Shown here in pieces: positions 16,388 through 24,854 of a stretch of 64,000 nucleotides of DNA. Position numbers and translations under genes: made by a program. Source of the stretch: F23-B02 sp045601285 (lineage in GTDB: Bacteria > Bacillota > Clostridia > Oscillospirales > Oscillospiraceae); contig JAZRZJ010000038.1 of the NCBI GenBank assembly GCA_045601285.1, positions 3,517 through 67,516 of the forward strand, written 5' to 3'. The notes under the pieces were generated by a model that searched no databases, had not been told where the DNA came from, and saw only the letters and a list, made by a program, of their open reading frames with translations. The first letter of the stretch is position 1. The number at the start of each line of letters is the position of its first letter.

Positions 16388-16526
16388 TATGCCCTTTTAG
16401 TTTAGCACGGTAAATTATTTGCAACATTATGATGCGAAAATTGCAATCTCTGCTGTAGAAACGCAGGGAAACCGTCATAATCTGCATTTTTCCATAAAAA
16501 ACTTGTCATGTTGTTGTGGAAAATGC

Positions 16527-16555
16527 TTGAATTTTTGCAGATGAGATTGTATAAT
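16527..16555 (+). promoter_or_regulatory. Promoter of the AGCS symporter gene
   Basis: TTGAAT (16527-16532), 17 bases and TATAAT (16550-16555). No riboswitch was recognised in the leader. Confidence 0.55.
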
Positions 16556-16620
16556 TATTAACGTTAATGTGTTTTTTAACACAATCTTTATAAGAAAAAG
16601 TTTAAGTTAGGAGAATTGTC

Positions 16621-18066
16621 ATGCTTGAAGCAATTCACAACGGCATTAATGCTGTAAGCGGTGTGCTGTATCAGCCCTACATCGTTCCTCTGATTCTTGT
16701 AGTTGCAGGCATTTACTTCACCATTCGCCTCGGCCTGCCTCAGTTCCGTCTCTTCGGCGAATCCATCAGAGTTGTTTCCGAAAAGCCCAAAGATAAGAAC
16801 GGTATTTCTTCCTTCGGCGCACTGATGGTTTCCACCGCATCCCGTGTCGGCACCGGCAACATCATCGGTGTTTGCGCCGCAATCATCATGGGCGGCTTCG
16901 GCGCTATCTTCTGGATGTGGATTACCGCAATCCTGGGCGGCGCTTCCGCTTTTGTTGAATCCACTCTGGCACAGATTTATAAGAAAAAGGATAAAGACGG
17001 CACCTACTACGGCGGTCCTTCCTACTATATGCAGGACGCTCTGAAGCAGCGCTGGCTGGGCATCATCTTTGCAATTATCCTTATCCTGACCTACGCTGTG
17101 GGCTACAATATGCTGGCCTCCTACAATACCCAGTCCACCTTTGAAGCCTTCGGCTTCTATGATGCAAAGGTCACACCTATCATCATCGGTGCTATCCTTG
17201 CCATTCTCTTCGGCGCAGTTGTTCTGGGTGGTGCAAAGCGTCTTACCAAGGTTACCGGTGTTCTTGTTCCCGTTATGGGCATTCTCTACGTTGTTGTTTC
17301 TCTTATTATCCTTGTTATCAACGCAAAGTACATTCCCGCCATGTTCGGTGCGATCTTCCAGAGCGCATTCGACTTCAAGGCAATTTTCGGCGGCTTCACC
17401 GGCTCCTGCATCATGTGGGGCATCAAGCGCGGCCTCTACTCCAACGAAGCAGGTATGGGTTCCGCTCCCAACGCAGCAGCTACCGCAGACGTATCCCACC
17501 CCGCAAAGCAGGGTCTGGTTCAGATGCTTTCCGTATTTATCGACACTCTGCTCATCTGCTCCGCCACCGCATTCATGTGCATGTCCGGTCAGCTGAAGGT
17601 TGGCAGCACCGACCTGAGCGCCTATGTTGACAAAGCAGGCGACCCCATCTCCGGTATGTTTGTTCAGGACTCCATCTTCGCATCTCTGGGCAACGTCGGC
17701 CCCATCTTCATTGCCGTGGCTCTCTGCCTCTTCGCATTCACCACTCTCATCGGCAACTACTACTACTGCGAAGGCTGCCTGAAGTTCATCATGAAGAAGA
17801 CTCCCAGCAAGGCATTTGTAACCGTGTTCCGCCTCTGCGCAACCGTGCTGGTATTCCTGGGCGCCATTCTTTCCGCAGGCTTTGTATGGGATACCGCTGA
17901 TATGCTCCAGGGTCTCATGGTTGTCATCAACGTTCCCGTAATTCTTATCCTCGCCAAGCCCGCCATTGCAGCTCTCAAGGACTACATGAAGCAGCGCAAG
18001 GAAGGCAAGAACCCCGAATTCAAGGCTGCTGACATCGGCATCGCCAACACTGAGTGCTGGAAGTAA
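16621..18066 (+). CDS. AGCS-family sodium:alanine/glycine symporter
   Basis: A 481-residue transporter with about ten hydrophobic segments. Family signatures include RVGTGNIIGVCAAI near residue 75, AFVESTLAQIYKK, and GIKRGLYSNEAGMGSAPNAAA, which is the most conserved AGCS stretch. It would import alanine or glycine with sodium. Codons are strongly biased (TCC, GGC, CTG), suggesting heavy expression. TTAGGAGAA precedes the ATG. The gene ends in a dispersed repeat that contains a terminator hairpin (18156-18191). It is a single-gene unit. Confidence 0.9.
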   Translation: MLEAIHNGINAVSGVLYQPYIVPLILVVAGIYFTIRLGLPQFRLFGESIRVVSEKPKDKNGISSFGALMVSTASRVGTGNIIGVCAAIIMGGFGAIFWMWITAILGGASAFVESTLAQIYKKKDKDGTYYGGPSYYMQDALKQRWLGIIFAIILILTYAVGYNMLASYNTQSTFEAFGFYDAKVTPIIIGAILAILFGAVVLGGAKRLTKVTGVLVPVMGILYVVVSLIILVINAKYIPAMFGAIFQSAFDFKAIFGGFTGSCIMWGIKRGLYSNEAGMGSAPNAAATADVSHPAKQGLVQMLSVFIDTLLICSATAFMCMSGQLKVGSTDLSAYVDKAGDPISGMFVQDSIFASLGNVGPIFIAVALCLFAFTTLIGNYYYCEGCLKFIMKKTPSKAFVTVFRLCATVLVFLGAILSAGFVWDTADMLQGLMVVINVPVILILAKPAIAALKDYMKQRKEGKNPEFKAADIGIANTECWK

Positions 18067-18090
18067 TCCATAATTAAGTTAAATCTACCG

Positions 18091-18197
18091 TCCAGGGGCG
18101 GAGCGCCATAGGGATTAATAGGCTTTGAACGGACCTTTTCCGCCCATACTTTATCAAAAATCCGGCAATGCGTCAGCATTGTCGGATTTTTGTTATA
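18091..18197 (+). repeat. Dispersed repeat ending in a terminator (family shared with 24584 and 45743)
   Basis: A unit with GGAGCGC, then AGGGATTAATAGG, TTTGAACGGAC, CTTTTCCGCCCATACTT, and a hairpin AAAAATCCGGCAATGC-GTCA-GCATTGTCGGATTTTT (18156-18191). The same order of blocks occurs in reverse at 45945-46052 and in degraded form at 24584-24692. Here it supplies the terminator of the symporter gene. Confidence 0.75.
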
Positions 18198-18227
18198 TTT
18201 TCCGGACGAAAAATTTTTCACCCAAAA

Positions 18228-18662
18228 CTGCCAGTTGCACCACTGTAGGGAACAGGCTTGCCTGTTCCACCCCATGAAAGCTAAGCCCCGCCTGTCATTC
18301 TGAGGAGCCTGTGACGAAGAATCCCCAACGAACAGGGGGATTCTTCGCTTCGCTCAGAATGACAGGATTGGATGTACTCCGCAGCAAAAGAACTGTCATT
18401 CTGAGGAGCCTGCGACGAAGAATCCCCAACGAACAGGGGGATTCTTTGCTTTGCTCAGAATGACAGGATTGGATGAACTCCGCAGCAAAAGAACTGTCGT
18501 TCTGAGGAGCCTGCGACGAAGAAACCCCAACGAGCAGGGAGATTCTTCGCTTTGCTCAGAATGACAGTTATAGGGATGCTGTGCGTTCGGACGGTCAAGA
18601 CCGTTCCCTACGCCAAAACTGCCATCTGCACCACTGTAGGGAACAGGTTCGCCTGTTCCGCC
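18228..18662. repeat. Tandem array of three 101-bp repeat units with flanking direct repeats
   Basis: Three TGTCATTCTGAG-family inverted repeats start at 18293, 18394 and 18495, exactly 101 bases apart, with GGATTGGATG-ACTCCGCAGCAAAAGAAC-type spacers. Flanks at about 18228-18271 and 18618-18662 share CACTGTAGGGAACAGG and neighbouring bases. The region has no gene. Together with the preceding unit it fills the 642 bases between the symporter and the MFS gene. Confidence 0.8.
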
Positions 18663-18708
18663 AGCGCATGCCTGCCGTATGATGCACCGCCCAAGCCGGT
18701 GGATTTTT

Positions 18709-19905
18709 TCATTCTTTAAGCTCTGTTTTTTCAACACTTGGGAGTATTAGCAGAAAACCGACACTTGCAACGACCGTGCCGACCATCAGCGTGCTGCTGA
18801 CGCTCAGATTATCCAGCATATAGCCTCCGAGGTAGCTTGCGAAAATACTGCCGAGGGTTATCATGCTTGTGGTGAAGGCCTGACCTTTTACAGAGTCACG
18901 CTTTTTAATGACCTCCTCAACATAGCGCACCGATGCGGGAATGAACACCGCAAAGGACAGCGCCTGAAGGCACATTGCAAAGTACATCATGGGCAGGGAA
19001 GAGGCAAACCATGCCGCCGCCTGCTTCACCGCAAACATTACGGCGGAAAACTTCAGCAGAGTGGAGCACCGTATCCTCCGCAGAAGCCTGTCAAACAGAA
19101 GCATGGCGGGAAGCTCGCACAGCGCCATAATGCAGAAAATATTTCCCATGTCGCCGCTGTTGCCGCCAATGGGACGGAGAAACTCAATCATAAAGTTGCC
19201 CAGAAGCGAGTGGGAGAAAAACAGCATTGCCACGCCCAGAAGATAAACGCAGAAGCGCTTGTTCTGCCGTATGAATACACCGATGGAACTTGCGGCTTTT
19301 TCGGGATTGTCAAACACTTTCGCGGGAACAAGACGCATTGTCTTTTCCTGATGAACCATAATTCCGATAGCGGCAATGAGCAGCACCAGAAGAATTATGT
19401 AAACTACCGGCACTACTTCCGGACTGAGCTTTTGGGTGAGAACGCCGAGAAGCGCCATGCACAGCGCAAAGCAAAGCGAGCCCACACCTCTTGAACGCGC
19501 GAATTTAATGCTGTAGCCCCAGGTGTTGAGATAGGTGCTCATGGCGTTGGTCAGCGGCTGCAGGAGAATGCTTGTGGCAAGCATCAGAATGTACACGGCA
19601 GACAGCAGAGCGCAGGCACTCGGAATAAACACCGCGGCAAAGGAAAGGAGCATTGATATTGCCGCGATTGCCGCGGAGCTGATAAGCAGCGGCTTTTTGT
19701 TGCGCCTGTCAATGTAGCCCGCCGCCACCGGCTGCAGGAGGAAGGCTGCAACATTGCCTAAGGCGAGGATAATTCCCAGCTCATAGTTTGAGTAGCCCCT
19801 ATATTGCAGAAAAACGGCGGCAAAATTAAAGACAAGACCGTTTGACGCCCAAAAGACACCCAGCGTCCATGAAAATTCTAAATTTAGTTTGGTATTAGCT
19901 TTCAT
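18709..19905 (-). CDS. MFS transporter
   Basis: A 398-residue protein with about twelve hydrophobic segments. Its N-terminus (NLEFSWTLGVFWASNGLVFNFAAVFLQYRGYSNYELG, shown only in part here) and the AAGYIDRRNKK loop between segments 2 and 3 fit the major facilitator superfamily, of the LacY/nucleoside-symporter-like branch. The substrate cannot be told. It lies downstream of a GntR regulator gene in the same direction, but a terminator separates them. The ribosome site (GAGATGA) is weak. Confidence 0.8.
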   Translation of the reverse strand: MKANTKLNLEFSWTLGVFWASNGLVFNFAAVFLQYRGYSNYELGIILALGNVAAFLLQPVAAGYIDRRNKKPLLISSAAIAAISMLLSFAAVFIPSACALLSAVYILMLATSILLQPLTNAMSTYLNTWGYSIKFARSRGVGSLCFALCMALLGVLTQKLSPEVVPVVYIILLVLLIAAIGIMVHQEKTMRLVPAKVFDNPEKAASSIGVFIRQNKRFCVYLLGVAMLFFSHSLLGNFMIEFLRPIGGNSGDMGNIFCIMALCELPAMLLFDRLLRRIRCSTLLKFSAVMFAVKQAAAWFASSLPMMYFAMCLQALSFAVFIPASVRYVEEVIKKRDSVKGQAFTTSMITLGSIFASYLGGYMLDNLSVSSTLMVGTVVASVGFLLILPSVEKTELKE

Positions 19906-19968
19906 AATTCATCTCTTTTACTATGTAGAATTTTATTATAGCATAATACACTATATGATACAAGAAAA

Positions 19969-19990
19969 AGGCGGCTCAAATGAGCCGCCT
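19969..19990 (-). terminator. Terminator of the GntR regulator gene
   Basis: GGCGGCTCA, loop of two to four bases, TGAGCCGCC, followed on the minus strand by TTTTTC. Confidence 0.75.
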
Positions 19991-19994
19991 GAAC

Positions 19995-20735
19995 TTATTT
20001 CTTGCCTTTCGGATTTCTGACATTTGCAAAGGGATCGTTTCCACCGCCGCAGAACATTGTGTAGTTCAGGCTTGAGGAAATGTGGTTTTCCATTGCCTGC
20101 CGCGCAAGCTCGGGAATACGCATCTTGATTGCCTCAACAACTGCGTTGTGGTTATAGGTTATGCTTGAGGACCAGGGGTTGTCGACGTTTGCGCTGACGA
20201 ACTTCAGCATGGAGGACTGGTACATGGTGAGGTTTGGCAGAAGCATTTCATAGCACTTCTGAATGTACTTGTTTCCGCAGGATTTGACAATAAGCGCATG
20301 GAAGGGCATATCGCTTCCCAGCATACCGTCATAGTCCTTGGCAATAAGACAGTCGCGGTAATCATTGGCAAGACGCTCAAGCTCCTTAACCGTTGACTCG
20401 TCAGCGTGCTCCGTGCAGAGCACGGCAGCCTCGCATTCAATGGCGGTGCGGACATCGTAAAGATTTATCATATCCGTCATACTCAGGTCAATGACAAAGT
20501 AACCGCTTGTTTCGGGGCGGGAAACTACAAAGCCGAGGTCGCACAGATTGATGATTGCTTCGGCAACGGGAGTGCGGGAAATGCCCAGCGCGGAAGCAAT
20601 GCTGTTTACATTCAGCTTAGTACCCGGTGCGATTCTGAGCGAAACGATTTCATCGTAAAGCATTTGCGTTACGAGATCTCTCAGCTTTGCCGAAGGGTCT
20701 CTGTCGAGATATGTCTGAAACTCCGAGCGATTCAT
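19995..20735 (-). CDS. GntR-family regulator, FadR/FCD type
   Basis: A 246-residue transcription factor. An N-terminal winged helix (about 15-80: LNVNSIASALGISRTPVAEAIINL) is followed by an all-helical FCD ligand-binding domain with conserved aspartate and histidines (SDMPFHALIVKSCGN; HNAVVEAI; MENHI). Such proteins usually sense an organic acid and repress a nearby metabolic gene. The second ATG at 20735 is chosen because the GGGAGGA ribosome site is only 2 bases from the first. The target is unknown; the MFS gene downstream is a candidate. Confidence 0.85.
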   Translation of the reverse strand: MNRSEFQTYLDRDPSAKLRDLVTQMLYDEIVSLRIAPGTKLNVNSIASALGISRTPVAEAIINLCDLGFVVSRPETSGYFVIDLSMTDMINLYDVRTAIECEAAVLCTEHADESTVKELERLANDYRDCLIAKDYDGMLGSDMPFHALIVKSCGNKYIQKCYEMLLPNLTMYQSSMLKFVSANVDNPWSSSITYNHNAVVEAIKMRIPELARQAMENHISSSLNYTMFCGGGNDPFANVRNPKGKK

Positions 20736-20890
20736 TTCCATATCCTCCCATGAGCTTGATTTAGTACGAAATGAGGAAAAAGTTAATGATATTGAACCTT
20801 AGCTATGTTAATTTTACTACAAAATGCCAGTGAGCGCAATAATTAAATGCAGGTTTTGATAAAAAATTACCTATAAGGAAACGTCTTTTT

Positions 20891-20988
20891 CACCTCATCA
20901 GGCTCGCAAGCTCGCCAGCTTCCCCTCAAGGGGAAGCCTTCTCCTTGAGGAGAAGGTGGATGCGACGAAGAAGCAGACGGATGAGGTG
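20891..20988. repeat. Inverted repeat with CACCTCATC / GATGAGGTG ends
   Basis: A 98-bp unit bounded by a 9-bp perfect inverted repeat. Inside are CTTCCCCTCAAGGGGAAG and CTTCTCCTTGAGGAGAAG palindromes. A related, differently arranged copy lies at 51006-51128. No gene is present in 20736-21104. Confidence 0.75.
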
Positions 20989-21063
20989 TCGATTCTGAAA
21001 TTTTGTCATCGCTTAAGCTCTTTTGAACCACCCGCTAACGCGTGGTTTTTGATATACAAAAAA

Positions 21064-21089
21064 CAGCGGCATTCTTTTGAATGCCGCTG
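21064..21089 (-). terminator. Terminator of the nfnA-nfnB operon
   Basis: CAGCGGCATTC, TTTT loop, GAATGCCGCTG; on the minus strand it is followed by a run of T. Confidence 0.85.
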
Positions 21090-21104
21090 CTAAGCTGCTG
21101 TAAA

Positions 21105-22502
21105 TTACTTGTTTTTGGACTTTATGTACTCGTCGATGCTCTTTGCACCGGTCTTGCCTGCGCCCATTGCCAGAATAACGGTTGCGGAACCGGTAACTGC
21201 GTCGCCGCCGGCGAATACACCCTCGCGTGCGGTCTGACCGTTCTCGTCAGCCTCGATGCCGCCCTTCTTGGTGACGGTGAGACCCTTGGTGGTGGAACGG
21301 ATCAGGGGGTTGGGGCTGGTGCCGATTGCAATGATAACTGCGTCGCAGGGAAGAATCCAGTTGGAGCCTTCAACAGCAACGGGCTTTCTGCGTCCCTTTT
21401 CGTCGGGCTCGCCGAGCTCCATCTTCTGCAGCTCGATGCCGGTTACGCGGCCTTCCTCGTCGCCGTGAATGGCGATGGGGTTGTTCAGCAGCTGGAACTC
21501 AATGCCCTCAGCCTCTGCATGCTCAACCTCTTCCTTACGGGCGGGCAGCTCATCGCGGCCACGACGGTAGGTGATGTAAACGTGCTCGCCGCCAAGACGC
21601 TTTGCAACACGGGATGCGTCCATAGCAACGTTGCCGCCGCCGACAACAGCGACTACCTTGGGGTGCTTGATGGGCGTATCGTAATCATCGCGGTATGCCT
21701 TCATGAGATTGGTACGGGTGAGGATCTCGTTTGCGGAGTAAACACCCAGAAGATTTTCGCCGGGGATACGCAGGAACTGGGGAAGACCTGCGCCGGAGCC
21801 GATGAAGACAGCTTCGTACTTTTCGTCGTCAAACAGCTCGTCAATGGTCATGGCCTTGCCGATAACTGCGTCGGTGACGATCTTGACACCCATCTTTTCA
21901 AGGTTTGCAACCTCGGCTGCAACGATTTCCTTGGGGAGACGGAACTGGGGAATGCCGTAAACCAGAACGCCGCCGGGCTTATGGAATGCTTCGTAAATGG
22001 TTACGTCGTAGCCCATCTTGCGCAGGTCGCCTGCACAGGTCAGGGAGGCAGGGCCGGAGCCTACGATTGCGATGCGGTGGCCGTTGGATTCGGGAACCTT
22101 AACTTCGTCCTTGACTTCCTTGTTCATGTGGTAGTCTGCAACAAAGCGCTCCAGACGGCCAATGCCGACTGCTTCGCCCTTGATGCCGCGGACGCACTTG
22201 CTCTCGCACTGCTTTTCCTGGGGGCATACACGGCCGCAGACAGCAGGCAGGGAGTTGGTGGAAGTGATGATTTCGTATGCTGCGTCAAAGTCGCCTGCGG
22301 CAACCTTGGCAATAAATTCGGGAATACGTACGGAAACGGGGCAGCCGCTGCGGCAGGGCATATTGTGGCAGCTCAGGCAACGCTTTGCCTCGTCCATTGC
22401 CATTTCGGGAGTGTAGCCGAGAGCGACCTCGTCAAAGTTGCCGGCGCGGACGATAGGATCCTGCTCGGGCATGGGGTTCTTTTCCATCTTCATATTAGCC
22501 AT
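21105..22502 (-). CDS. nfnB: NfnB-type flavoprotein (NADPH-side transhydrogenase subunit / GltD-like)
   Basis: A 465-residue flavoprotein. The N-terminal domain binds two 4Fe-4S clusters (CLSCHNMPCRSGC and CGRVCPQEKQCESKC). The FAD loop is GSGPASLTCAGDL, and GGGNVAMDASRVAKRLG binds NADPH. A C-terminal GGDAVTGSATVILAMGAG segment closes the FAD fold. Alone it could be read as the small subunit of glutamate synthase. The overlap with an NfnA-type gene and the size (close to 468 residues in known NfnB) make the electron-bifurcating NADH-dependent ferredoxin:NADP+ oxidoreductase more likely. It overlaps nfnA by 8 bases, with GGAGG before the ATG. Confidence 0.85.
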   Translation of the reverse strand: MANMKMEKNPMPEQDPIVRAGNFDEVALGYTPEMAMDEAKRCLSCHNMPCRSGCPVSVRIPEFIAKVAAGDFDAAYEIITSTNSLPAVCGRVCPQEKQCESKCVRGIKGEAVGIGRLERFVADYHMNKEVKDEVKVPESNGHRIAIVGSGPASLTCAGDLRKMGYDVTIYEAFHKPGGVLVYGIPQFRLPKEIVAAEVANLEKMGVKIVTDAVIGKAMTIDELFDDEKYEAVFIGSGAGLPQFLRIPGENLLGVYSANEILTRTNLMKAYRDDYDTPIKHPKVVAVVGGGNVAMDASRVAKRLGGEHVYITYRRGRDELPARKEEVEHAEAEGIEFQLLNNPIAIHGDEEGRVTGIELQKMELGEPDEKGRRKPVAVEGSNWILPCDAVIIAIGTSPNPLIRSTTKGLTVTKKGGIEADENGQTAREGVFAGGDAVTGSATVILAMGAGKTGAKSIDEYIKSKNK

Positions 22503-23361
22503 TGCGCTTACCTCCGGTCATATTGCAGATATGCTTTGCAGCTTCTGCCTGCTCGTCTTTGTAGAATGCTGCGCGCTTGATGAGGGAATCAAAGTCAACC
22601 TCGTGTGCGTCAAAGTCGGGGCCGTCAACGCAGGCGAACTTGGTCTCGCCGCCAACGATAACACGGCAGCCGCCGCACATACCGGTACCGTCGACCATTA
22701 TGGGGTCGAGGGAGATGATGGTCTTGATGCCGTAGGGGCGGGTAACGTCGGCCAGGAACTTCATCATGATGTCGGGACCGATTGCGATAACGCGGTCAAA
22801 CTGAGGCTTGCCCTCTGCGATGTTTGCATCGATTTCCTGCTTGAGATACTGGGTGGTGAAGCCCTTTTCACCGTAGGTGCCGTCGTCGGTGCACATGATG
22901 AGCTTGTCAGATGCTGCCTTGAGCTCGTCCTTAAGGATAACGATATCAGCACTTCTGAAGCCGCCGATGAAGGTTACTTCGATGCCCTTTTCGTGCATTT
23001 CCTTAGCAATAGGATATGCGATCGCACAGCCGACGCCGCCGCCGACAACACAGACCTTCTTCAGACCTTCCATCTCGGTAGCCTTGCCGAGAGGACCGAC
23101 GAAGTCGGTGATGTAGTCGCCCTGCTCAACGGTGTGGAGCATTCTGGTGGTACGGCCTGCGGCCTGAACCATAACGGTTACGGTACCCTTTTCGCGATCA
23201 TAGCCCGCAACGGAAACGGGAGTACGCTCGCCCTGCTCGTCAAGACGGAAGATGACGAACTGACCTGCCTGTGCGTGCTTTGCAACCAGGGGTGCCTCGA
23301 TTTCAAACAGGCAGATGGTCTTTGCCTCGTTCAGAAATCTTTTAGTTACTACTTTGAACAT
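22495..23361 (-). CDS. nfnA: NfnA-type FAD/NAD-binding [2Fe-2S] subunit
   Basis: A 288-residue ferredoxin-NADP reductase-like protein. An N-terminal FAD barrel is followed by the NAD-binding fold (VVGGGVGCAIAYPIAKEM). A C-terminal cluster site, DGTGMCGGCRVIVGGETKFAC, supplies one aspartate and three cysteines in the arrangement known for NfnA's [2Fe-2S] cluster. With NfnB it would couple NADH and reduced ferredoxin to NADP+ reduction in the cytoplasm. It could also be annotated as a sulfide dehydrogenase or PyrK-like subunit, but the adjacent nfnB favours NfnA. The operon is read from its own promoter. Confidence 0.85.
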   Translation of the reverse strand: MFKVVTKRFLNEAKTICLFEIEAPLVAKHAQAGQFVIFRLDEQGERTPVSVAGYDREKGTVTVMVQAAGRTTRMLHTVEQGDYITDFVGPLGKATEMEGLKKVCVVGGGVGCAIAYPIAKEMHEKGIEVTFIGGFRSADIVILKDELKAASDKLIMCTDDGTYGEKGFTTQYLKQEIDANIAEGKPQFDRVIAIGPDIMMKFLADVTRPYGIKTIISLDPIMVDGTGMCGGCRVIVGGETKFACVDGPDFDAHEVDFDSLIKRAAFYKDEQAEAAKHICNMTGGKRNG

Positions 23362-23422
23362 GTCATTACCTCTTGTCTTTTATAAAATTTGTATTAAAAA
23401 ACATACTTAGACAACATTAGAT

Positions 23423-23451
23423 ATTTTACTTTAATTGACTCATAATGTCAA
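23423..23451 (-). promoter_or_regulatory. nfnAB promoter
   Basis: Reading leftward: TTGACA (23451-23446), a 17-base spacer and TAAAAT (23428-23423), about 60 bases before nfnA. Confidence 0.65.
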
Positions 23452-23601
23452 CAACCGAAATTTAGTCAATACTGTAAAAATGTCAGTATTTTCAATGCTT
23501 TGCGGGTTTTTGCTGTTTATATTTTAACAGTCTTTCTGCAAAAGTTTGCCCTTGCCCATATGCTCTGCAGGGTATATATTATACACGGTGGTGATAATAC
23601 C

Positions 23602-24573
23602 GTGATTTTTGAAAAAAGCTTCGGCGATAATTATTCGCTTTTTACCATTGAAAACAAAAACGGACTGAAAGTTTCCGTCACAGAGCTGGGCGCAACGGTG
23701 CAGAGTATTCTTACACCCGACAGAAACGGCGCCTTTGCGGACATAGTTCTCGGCTATGATACGCCGGAGGAATACCTCATGCACGGGGACTATCTCGGAG
23801 CAACCGTAGGCCGCTATGCAAACAGAATTGCGGGAGCGGGGTTCCGTCTTGACGGCAGGGAATATAAGCTTACCGCAAACGAAGGGGAGAATACCCTTCA
23901 CGGCGGAGAGGGCTTCAGTAAAAAACGCTTTTCCCTTGAGTACAGGGACGAGGATACAATCATCTTTGAGCTTGTTTCGCCCGACAGAGAGGACGGCTTC
24001 CCGGGTGAGCTTACCGCAGACGTGCTTTACAGACTGAGTGACAATGACGAGCTTCAGATAATTTATTCCGCGTCCTCCACAAAGGACACGTTTGTCAATA
24101 TGTGCAGCCACAGCTACTTCAATCTGCGGGGGAAGGGAACAGTGCTTGACCACTTCCTCATGATAAACGCGGACAGCTATACTCCCGTTGATGAAAAGCT
24201 TATTCCCACGGGGGAGATAAAAGACCTTGCGGGAACGGATTTTGATTTCCGCAGTATGCGTAAGATCGAAAAGGGCTTTTATGACCATAACTTTGTGCTG
24301 AATGAGGGAGCTCTGTGCGCCGAGGTCTATGAGGAAACAAGCGGCAGAACGATGCGCATTACAACGGATATGCCAGGCGTGCAGTTCTATGCCGCGGGCA
24401 TGCTTTCGGAGAGAAGGGGCAAGGGCGGCGCGCTCTACGGAAAAAATTCCGGTCTGTGTCTTGAAACCCAGTTTTTCCCCGACAGTCCCAACCGTCCCGA
24501 ATTTCCCTCCTGCCTGCTGAAAAAGGACGGAATATTCATAAAGAAAACCGTGTACAAATTCGGAGTAAAGTGA
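23602..24573 (+). CDS. Aldose 1-epimerase
   Basis: A 323-residue galactose mutarotase-family enzyme interconverting alpha and beta anomers of aldoses. Seen are VTELGATVQSI, YDTPEEY, GATVGRYANRIAGA, NTLHGGEGF (substrate histidine), SHSYFNL (catalytic histidine) and FCLETQFFPDSPN-like CLETQFFPDSPNRPEFPS near the end with the catalytic glutamate. A GTG start at 23602 is chosen: GGTGGT lies about 9 bases before it, and the fold begins just after. The longer reading from 23500 adds an unlikely hydrophobic leader. No sugar genes are adjacent. Confidence 0.85.
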   Translation: MIFEKSFGDNYSLFTIENKNGLKVSVTELGATVQSILTPDRNGAFADIVLGYDTPEEYLMHGDYLGATVGRYANRIAGAGFRLDGREYKLTANEGENTLHGGEGFSKKRFSLEYRDEDTIIFELVSPDREDGFPGELTADVLYRLSDNDELQIIYSASSTKDTFVNMCSHSYFNLRGKGTVLDHFLMINADSYTPVDEKLIPTGEIKDLAGTDFDFRSMRKIEKGFYDHNFVLNEGALCAEVYEETSGRTMRITTDMPGVQFYAAGMLSERRGKGGALYGKNSGLCLETQFFPDSPNRPEFPSCLLKKDGIFIKKTVYKFGVK

Positions 24574-24583
24574 GAATGCCGCA

Positions 24584-24692
24584 GCAACGGGCGCTCCACA
24601 AAGGGAAGAACAGGTTTTAAACATGTCTTTTCCGTACATACTTCATAAAAAACTCGGCATTGCTGCACATGCGTCAGCATTGCCGGGTTTTA
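24584..24692 (+). repeat. Degraded copy of the 18091-type repeat with terminator
   Basis: GGGCGCTCC, AGGGA-AGAACAGG, TTTTAAACATG, CTTTTCCGTACATACTTCAT and then a hairpin AAAACTCGGCATTGC ... GCGTCAGCATTGCCGGGTTTT follow the same block order as 18091-18197. It probably terminates the epimerase gene. Confidence 0.65.
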
Positions 24693-24788
24693 ATTATTTC
24701 ATGCCCGAATTGCACCCTGCATACATTATAAAGGATACTGACGTGACTGTATGCTGAAATCCGGGCAGCGCCTGACTGATATTTCCGG

Positions 24789-24840
24789 TTGACATTATCT
24801 CGGAGTTAGCATATACTAACCACAGTTAGCCGACGCTAAC
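24789..24840 (+). promoter_or_regulatory. feoAB promoter with double-palindrome operator
   Basis: TTGACA (24789-24794), 17 bases and TATACT (24812-24817) make a near-consensus promoter. The palindrome GTTAG-CATATA-CTAAC (24805-24820) covers the -10. A second palindrome GTTAGC-CGAC-GCTAAC (24825-24840) is centred exactly 20 bases downstream. GTTAG/CTAAC half-sites resemble boxes of DtxR/IdeR-type iron repressors, so iron-dependent repression is inferred. The regulator is not in the window. Confidence 0.7.
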
Positions 24841-24854
24841 TTGGAGGTGACATT

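Noticed and set aside
16388..16620. Possible glycine riboswitch before the AGCS symporter
   Set aside because: No paired aptamer pattern was seen; the promoter lies only about 65 bases before the start codon, too close for a tandem glycine riboswitch.
18293..18566. Possible CRISPR array from regularly spaced repeats
   Set aside because: Units are themselves palindromes of ~72 bp and the spacers are near-identical; there are no cas genes.
21105..22502. Annotation as glutamate synthase small subunit only
   Set aside because: No large subunit gene is near, and the overlap with an NfnA-type gene favours NfnB.
21081..22580. Long plus-strand frame over nfnB, and similar ones over nfnA, enolase, obgE and glnA
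   Set aside because: All are antisense to highly expressed genes with clear family signatures.
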